Shown one piece after another: positions 58,515 through 64,000 of a DNA stretch of 64,000 nt (positions are counted from its first letter, which is position 1; every line of letters begins with the position of its first letter). The notes below the pieces were generated by a model. The model was not told the origin of the DNA and made no database searches. It saw nothing but the letters and a program-made list of their open reading frames with translations. The DNA is taken from contig JAQUFE010000008.1 of the NCBI GenBank assembly GCA_028684815.1, forward strand, positions 1-64,000, given 5' to 3'. This DNA is from Sulfurimonas sp. (GTDB lineage: Bacteria > Campylobacterota > Campylobacteria > Campylobacterales > Sulfurimonadaceae). The position numbers and the translations under genes were made by a program.

Positions 58515-59681
58515 CTATTCTTTTGGTTTTTTAACTAATGAAATTGCAGCGTGTGCAGCTATACCTATTGCGGTAACAGTTAAAATCCCAACACCAATCT
58601 TATCAGCAGTTGCATCGGCCCCGAGTCCACCAAAGGTTGTATGATAGAGTCTATCACCTAGTGGTTCGTGAACTATTCCCATCTTATCCCAAAAGTCAGG
58701 CTCACTACATCCCATACAACCGTGTCCTGCTTGGACTGGCCAAGATGTACCTTGGTTGAACTTTTGTTTTGAGCAGTTGTTAAAAGTATATGGACCTTTA
58801 CACCCTACTTTATAGAGACAGAAGCCATTTTTAGCTCCCTCATCACCAAACTCTTCTACAAACTCACCTGCATCAAATCTACCTCTTCTCTCACAAGCAT
58901 CATGGATTCTAAGTCCATAAGCCCATTTTGGTCTGTTGTAAACATCAAGTGCCGGAAGAGTTCCATAAAGAATAAAGTGAAGTAGTGTTCCTACAATATT
59001 GCTCTCACTTGGAGGACAGCCTGGAACATTTATAACAGGTCTATCTGTTACATTACTAAGTGCTGTTGCATTTGTAGGATTTGGAGCCGCCGCTTGAACA
59101 CCACCAAAAGATGAACATGTACCAATAGCAAAAATCGCAGCAGCATTTGCAGATGCTTCTTTTGCACTCTGCTCTCCTGTTTTACCATGAGCGCCAATTG
59201 TTAAAAAGTAATCACTCTGCCCATGAGGGATACCACCCTCAACCATTAAGATATATCTACCTTTATATTTTTCAATAGCATTTTCGAGATTTTGTTCAGC
59301 TTGCCAACCAGCTGCTGCCATCAGTGTCTCGTGATACTCAAGTGAAATGTAGTCAAATATCAGACTATCTATACTCGGCGTAGCAGTTCTAAGCAAGGAT
59401 TCACTACATCCTGTACACTCTGCCATATGTAACCAAACTAATGGAAGCCTATCAGCTAACTCTGCAGCCTTTGCAACAAGAGGGGTAAAACTAGCAGGTA
59501 ACATCAACATTGATGTCATAGCTCCTGCCCAAGTCATAAACTCTCTTCTTGAAAAACCTTTCTCTTCAACCAACTTTGAGATTGAAACTTCATCATCTAG
59601 TTTTGGTAGATTTGACAACTCATCTAACCTAGAAGATAACTTGTTAAACAAACTATTACTCTTCATAATACACTCCCTCAT
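58515..59681 (-). CDS. hydA: [NiFe] hydrogenase small subunit, Tat-exported
   Basis: SRREFMTWAGAMTSMLMLP Tat signal; AECTGCSESLLR; GTCSSFGGVQAAAPNPTNA; GCPPSESN; GHGCMGCSEPDFWD. Start may be the internal MKSNSL. Confidence 0.97.
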   Translation of the reverse strand: MRECIMKSNSLFNKLSSRLDELSNLPKLDDEVSISKLVEEKGFSRREFMTWAGAMTSMLMLPASFTPLVAKAAELADRLPLVWLHMAECTGCSESLLRTATPSIDSLIFDYISLEYHETLMAAAGWQAEQNLENAIEKYKGRYILMVEGGIPHGQSDYFLTIGAHGKTGEQSAKEASANAAAIFAIGTCSSFGGVQAAAPNPTNATALSNVTDRPVINVPGCPPSESNIVGTLLHFILYGTLPALDVYNRPKWAYGLRIHDACERRGRFDAGEFVEEFGDEGAKNGFCLYKVGCKGPYTFNNCSKQKFNQGTSWPVQAGHGCMGCSEPDFWDKMGIVHEPLGDRLYHTTFGGLGADATADKIGVGILTVTAIGIAAHAAISLVKKPKE

Positions 59682-59820
59682 GATTTAATATTATCGCATA
59701 AATGAATACTCATTCAACAATGGTATACAAAAAAAACTTAATCTAAAATTAAAGAGATGGATATAATAATTATTTATAATGGATTGTTGATTTTAGTATA
59801 AATAATATAAAAGAAAATTA

Positions 59821-61083
59821 TTAATGTGTTGTGCAGATTGAGCAAACATCAAATGATTTAAAAACAAGTTCTGCGGTTTTAATATCACTTAGCCCAACCA
59901 TTGCTTTTTGTGAAACTCCCAGCTTTTCTCTTGTTCCACCACTTAAATTCCACTGTGTTGGAGTAATAATCTCATAATTTTTTATGATGCCCTTTTCTAT
60001 CTCAACCTTATGAATTAGCGTTCCGCGCGCTGCTTCAACAGCTGAGTAACCACTAGAAGTAAGTTTTGAGATATCAAGTTGCGGCTCAATATATGAAGGT
60101 TCAGCTAAATCTAGATTTTTAATCAATTTTTTTGAATAATTTAAAAGCTCTGTTATCTCATAGGCTCTTGCTAAGATTCTACTATAGAGACTATCGCCGT
60201 ACTTTTTATGAGCATCTACTATAAGCGCTGTTTTATTTACCATAGCACGAGCAAGTGGTCCTACTTCATAATACTTCTCTTTATAGCTCACATTTTTAGC
60301 AAACGAGGTTGGCATCTCAGTCTCTTTTACATCTTTAAGTGAAATACTATGACTCACCTTTTTCTTTAGTGATTTACCTTTTTTAAAAAAGCTATTTTCT
60401 CCAAAAGCTATAAACCTATCATAACTCTTTGCATGATTTATCATATCTGTATTTTTTATCTCTCTTAATATATCCGGTAAATCCCCAGAAAATTCCAAAA
60501 GTGCATCTGCATCTTTACATGCTAATAGTGTTTTACTATCTATCTTGACCAAGTTTTCTTCTACAAACTTAAGTGTTTGAGATATATAATTCTCTACTTT
60601 TATAATATCCATTTGAGTAATTTCACAAACTACTCCGCCAACAACTGCATAAGAAGTATGTGGATATTGCCCACCAAAAACTGCAATCGCTTTACTCATA
60701 AGTTGCGTCGGATATGTTGCTTTTAATATCTGTTGTTTATGCCCAAAAAAAGGAAACATTGTGAGATAAAACCACTTAAAATGGTTCTGAATTAGCTCAA
60801 AATTAAGAGTTAGCTCTCTTATGGCTTTTGCTTTATTTGAGAGTTGTAGATTGTCATAGCAGCTCTCTAATGCTTGAACTGTAGCTATGAGGTGTGCATG
60901 ACCACAGATGCCGCAAACTCTTGGGTTTATCACAAGTGCATCAAAAGCTCTTTTGCCTCTTAAGATATTTTCAATATTTCGTGTTGACATAAACTCAACA
61001 TCCACAAAATCAATCTTGCCATCTTTAAAATTAAAGTTGAGCTTTGCTTCGCCCTCTATTTTCTCTATCAATTTAATCATCAA
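59821..61083 (-). CDS. [NiFe] hydrogenase large subunit, sensor/cytoplasmic group 2-like, no C-terminal extension
   Basis: INPRVCGICGHAHLIATV (L2) and FDVCSICTTH at the very C-terminus. Confidence 0.88.
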   Translation of the reverse strand: MMIKLIEKIEGEAKLNFNFKDGKIDFVDVEFMSTRNIENILRGKRAFDALVINPRVCGICGHAHLIATVQALESCYDNLQLSNKAKAIRELTLNFELIQNHFKWFYLTMFPFFGHKQQILKATYPTQLMSKAIAVFGGQYPHTSYAVVGGVVCEITQMDIIKVENYISQTLKFVEENLVKIDSKTLLACKDADALLEFSGDLPDILREIKNTDMINHAKSYDRFIAFGENSFFKKGKSLKKKVSHSISLKDVKETEMPTSFAKNVSYKEKYYEVGPLARAMVNKTALIVDAHKKYGDSLYSRILARAYEITELLNYSKKLIKNLDLAEPSYIEPQLDISKLTSSGYSAVEAARGTLIHKVEIEKGIIKNYEIITPTQWNLSGGTREKLGVSQKAMVGLSDIKTAELVFKSFDVCSICTTH

Positions 61084-61969
61084 ACAACTTCTTTTCTAAT
61101 CTATCTATCTTAAACGCTTTTGTAATTCCAGCAAGAGTAAGATAGACTCTTTTGTTAACACCAACAGGTAAACTCTCAGGGATAGACATGTTTTTTTTCG
61201 TACTAAAGAGGTTTTGTCTTGGAAAGCTAGGTTCAGTACAGCCCATACAAGGAAGCCCTACTCTAGTCTTTGAACTTACTTCATTCCAAAGTATCTTGTT
61301 GCAACTTCCGTGGGTAAAGGGTGCTTGACAACCATGTTCATAATACATACATCCCTCAAGCTCTCCAAATTTGTGATTATCTACTTTATACTCGAAATAT
61401 TCGTTTCTTGTACAGCCATTATGTACAGTATAAGCATAAAACTCTTTTGGTCTTAAAAAATTATCAAGCCTTAAAGTAGCACTTTTTTTAATAGCGTAGA
61501 GAGTATTTGCCAAAATTTCAGGATGAATAGGACAACCTGATAGTGAGATTGTTTTATCTAATAGGTATTTAAAATCTTCTAGCTTTTTTTCTTGGTCGAA
61601 ATGCAATCCTGAAGCGTTTTCATAACCACTCTCTCTAAAGATACCTCCAAAAGTTGCACAAGTACCAACTGTAACTATTTTTTGCACTATCTTAGAGTAC
61701 TTCTCAATTATCTCTACAATAGATACATCCGCTCTTTTATATTCCTTTGATATAGCGCCCTCTATAAGCAAGATATCACAAGCTATCTGTTTTGAGACTA
61801 TATCTTGTAGTAGATACTTAGAATCTATAACTGGATGATAGATAAACTCGAAATCATCTAAAAACTGCTCCATATATGGATAGTTTAAAAATGAGTGAGT
61901 GTTGCCGTTGCATGAGATTGCACTAAGCCATAATATCTTCATCTTTGTTTTCATAATTACTCCGCGCAC
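61073..61969 (-). CDS. [NiFe] hydrogenase small subunit without Tat signal
   Basis: ILWLSAISCNGNTHSFLNYP; VGTCATFGGI; SGCPIHPE; HNGCTRNEY; GCMYYEHGCQAPFTHGSCNKILWN; GLPCMGCTEPSFP. No twin-arginine leader. Confidence 0.88.
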   Translation of the reverse strand: MRGVIMKTKMKILWLSAISCNGNTHSFLNYPYMEQFLDDFEFIYHPVIDSKYLLQDIVSKQIACDILLIEGAISKEYKRADVSIVEIIEKYSKIVQKIVTVGTCATFGGIFRESGYENASGLHFDQEKKLEDFKYLLDKTISLSGCPIHPEILANTLYAIKKSATLRLDNFLRPKEFYAYTVHNGCTRNEYFEYKVDNHKFGELEGCMYYEHGCQAPFTHGSCNKILWNEVSSKTRVGLPCMGCTEPSFPRQNLFSTKKNMSIPESLPVGVNKRVYLTLAGITKAFKIDRLEKKLFDD

Positions 61970-62547
61970 AAAGCTTTATAGATATTAAATGTTATATCTT
62001 CTACATAGTCGTTTAAATCTTTTGGCAAAATATTTTCACCCTTTAAAAAAACCATACCCCCTAGATAACCCATAAAAAGCCCAAAAGCACTAAAGAAGTC
62101 TTGTTCTCTTAAATCTCCACACTTAACACCCTCTTCAAAGTAGATCATAATCTCTGTAACAAACTCATTTACACAGAGCATCCCCTCACAACTATCTTTA
62201 AAAACTTCACGATTAGATAAGTATATTCTTAAAAAATAGTCTATCATCTCAGGTTTTAGGGAGGCAGTTTTAAAATACATCTCTACTATTTTTCTTGTTT
62301 TTTCTTTAGTAGATATATCCTCTTCATTTATCTCTTTTAGTTTTTCGCCTAAATATATAGAGATGTACTTTATAATTTCACTCGCTAGTATATCTTTAGA
62401 TTTAAAATAGTTATACATGTTACCAACGCTCATCTTAAGAGATTTGGCAATATCTGGAATAGTAGTACTATAAAAACCTCTTGAGGCAAATAGTTCTAAC
62501 GAACACTGTATTATCTGCTCTCTTTTTAACTTCTTTTTGTCTGACAA
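61957..62547 (-). CDS. TetR/AcrR-family transcriptional regulator
   Basis: KREQIIQCSLELFASRGFYSTTIPDIAKSLKMSVGNMYNYFKSKDILASEII; overlaps the downstream hydrogenase small-subunit gene. Confidence 0.92.
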   Translation of the reverse strand: MSDKKKLKREQIIQCSLELFASRGFYSTTIPDIAKSLKMSVGNMYNYFKSKDILASEIIKYISIYLGEKLKEINEEDISTKEKTRKIVEMYFKTASLKPEMIDYFLRIYLSNREVFKDSCEGMLCVNEFVTEIMIYFEEGVKCGDLREQDFFSAFGLFMGYLGGMVFLKGENILPKDLNDYVEDITFNIYKALCAE

Positions 62548-62727
62548 AAAACTCTCCTACTTTAGTTTATATCGTAAGATTATACTATAAAATATTTTTA
62601 TACTCTTAAATATTATAAACTGCTACTTCTTTTATAGTTTCTTTGTTAGCTCACTTGTTAGTTCTCTTGATGGTGATAATATGATAGAAAATAGGAATTT
62701 TTGAGGGTTTACTTGTTGGAAGTATTT

Positions 62728-62758
62728 TGCACAAAGTCAGTAAAGTTAACTTTGTGCA
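62728..62758 (-). promoter_or_regulatory. Perfect 10-bp inverted repeat upstream of tetR
   Basis: TGCACAAAGT-N11-ACTTTGTGCA. Confidence 0.35.
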
Positions 62759-63058
62759 TGAAGAGGTACACTTGTATAATAGGAGAAGAAGTTCTTGTTC
62801 ACTCATTTTATAATCCTTTCATCACCACGATATAACCATTGTACTCTTATTTTTCATTAGTTTACTTGGAAGTTTTGTTAGTTTTTAACCATCACTATTT
62901 TAAGTCCTAAAGCACATTTAGCATTGCTAGGATTCTAAGAAGCATTGCTTCCGAAAGTCTGACAACTTTAAAGTCATATATTTTTTTCAAAAGCGAGGTT
63001 TTAACCTTGTAAATAAGAAGATTGTACTTGACTTTAAAGCTACACACCTCTTTTAATA

Positions 63059-63415
63059 AATTGAATGTTCTTAACAATTATTAGGTTGGATCCTGAATCA
63101 AGTTCAGGATGACAGTTTTGTTTGTTTGGGATGACGCGTGTTCCGTCATTCCGTGCTTGACACGGAATCTAGTTATAGATTAATCAGACAGTTTATTCCT
63201 TACAGTTTGTTTGCTCAAGGTGATGCGTGTCCCGTCGTCATTCCGTGCTTGACACGGAATCTAGTTATAGATTAATCAGACAGTTTATTCGTTTCAGTTT
63301 GTTTGCTCAGAATGACAGTTTATTCCTTACAGTTTGTTTGTTTGGGATGACGCGTGTTCCGTCATTCCGTGCTTGACACGGAATCTGGTTTATATATTAA
63401 TCAAAGGGTGTAATT
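63059..63415 (+). repeat. Family A element, copy A7, internally expanded (three right-hairpin units)
   Basis: attccgtgcttgacacggaatct at 63148, 63240 and 63364, flanked by aattgaatg and a degenerate end. Confidence 0.85.
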
Positions 63416-63481
63416 CACAATAACTTCACAAGAATAATGTATGATACAAAATACAAATATTATAAAAGAGGATTTTATAAA

Positions 63482-64000
63482 ATGAAGTTACTGTTTCTAC
63501 ATATATGTCTTTTTGCCTTAATACTCCAAGCAAATACTTTATCGTTAGAGGAGTGTATAGATAAGACACTAAAAAATCATCCTGATATTAAAAAACTATC
63601 GCTTGGTATCTCAAGAACTGAGGCTATGGTTGGGATTGCAAAGGCTGATTATCTTCCTCAAATCAATGCAAATGCACAATATAATCCCATCAACACCTTT
63701 GTCATGCCACAAAATGGGAGCTTCAACACTATCGAAGATGATAGCTGGCAAGTTGGCGTACAACTTAACCAAAAGCTCTATGATTTTTCTAAAACAACAT
63801 CTACTATCAACGCTTATAAAAAAGACACAGAGATAGCATCTCTATCTTTAGGTGACCAAAAAGCCCTTCTTGCTTACACTGTAAAGATTCAGTACAGCAT
63901 TGTACTTCTTCAAACAAAAGCACTTGAGGTAAGAGAAGAGGATTTAAAAACAAAAGAAGAACTCTATAATCAAGCAAAAGCCTTTGTAAAAGAGGGTTTA
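63482..64000 (+). CDS. TolC-family outer membrane efflux protein, 3' truncated by window end
   Basis: MKLLFLHICLFALILQANTLSLEECIDKTLKNHPDIKKLSLGISRTEAMVGIAKADYLPQINANAQYN...; open to the window end. Confidence 0.88.
   Translation, partial: MKLLFLHICLFALILQANTLSLEECIDKTLKNHPDIKKLSLGISRTEAMVGIAKADYLPQINANAQYNPINTFVMPQNGSFNTIEDDSWQVGVQLNQKLYDFSKTTSTINAYKKDTEIASLSLGDQKALLAYTVKIQYSIVLLQTKALEVREEDLKTKEELYNQAKAFVKEGL

Noticed and set aside
63059-63415. CRISPR array
   Set aside because: The repeated GTCATTCCGTGCTTGACACGGAATCT units have irregular spacing (92 and 124 bp) and the intervening sequences are themselves related; no cas genes. Treated as an expanded palindromic element.

Overview
This AT-rich window comes from a Campylobacterota (Epsilonproteobacteria, Sulfurimonas/Sulfurovum-like) chromosome; the taxonomy is inferred from gene content.

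Gene content, left to right:
(1) The end of an IS3-type transposase that has truncated an MCP gene in a CheW/CheY chemotaxis cluster.
(2) A two-component pair and a mostly housekeeping stretch: proB, tRNA-Gln, TRAP transporter, murF, ddl, ruvA, fapA-like, murJ, cysS, folD, lepB, rpiB, apt, trpB, pepA, ychF, pyrD, adk, cysK.
(3) A large minus-strand [NiFe] hydrogenase region: tetR, then a cytoplasmic sensor-like hydrogenase pair, then hydABCD, a HypF-like hydE, and hypF, hypB, hypC, hypD, hypE, hypX and hypA.
(4) A compact defence-like cargo (toxin-antitoxin pair, Septu/PtuAB-like ATPase + HNH, Fic) lying exactly between hypD and hypE.
(5) The start of a TolC-family gene.

Most interesting unexplained signals:
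(a) A dispersed intergenic element occurs five times. Each copy ends 4-9 nt before a start codon in a 31-34 nt hairpin that sequesters the downstream gene's AAGGA Shine-Dalgarno, and an upstream hairpin shows covarying stems. It looks like a mobile or portable 5'UTR regulator.
(b) A MITE-like composite palindromic repeat occurs seven times, with imperfect terminal inverted repeats and internal tandem expansion.
(c) A putative H2-sensing hydrogenase sits in an overlapping operon with a TetR regulator. Its proximal-cluster motif is CxxN instead of CxxC, and its large subunit ends exactly at CTTH.
(d) Defence genes are inserted into the hyp operon.

All calls are from reading the sequence; no database search was run.
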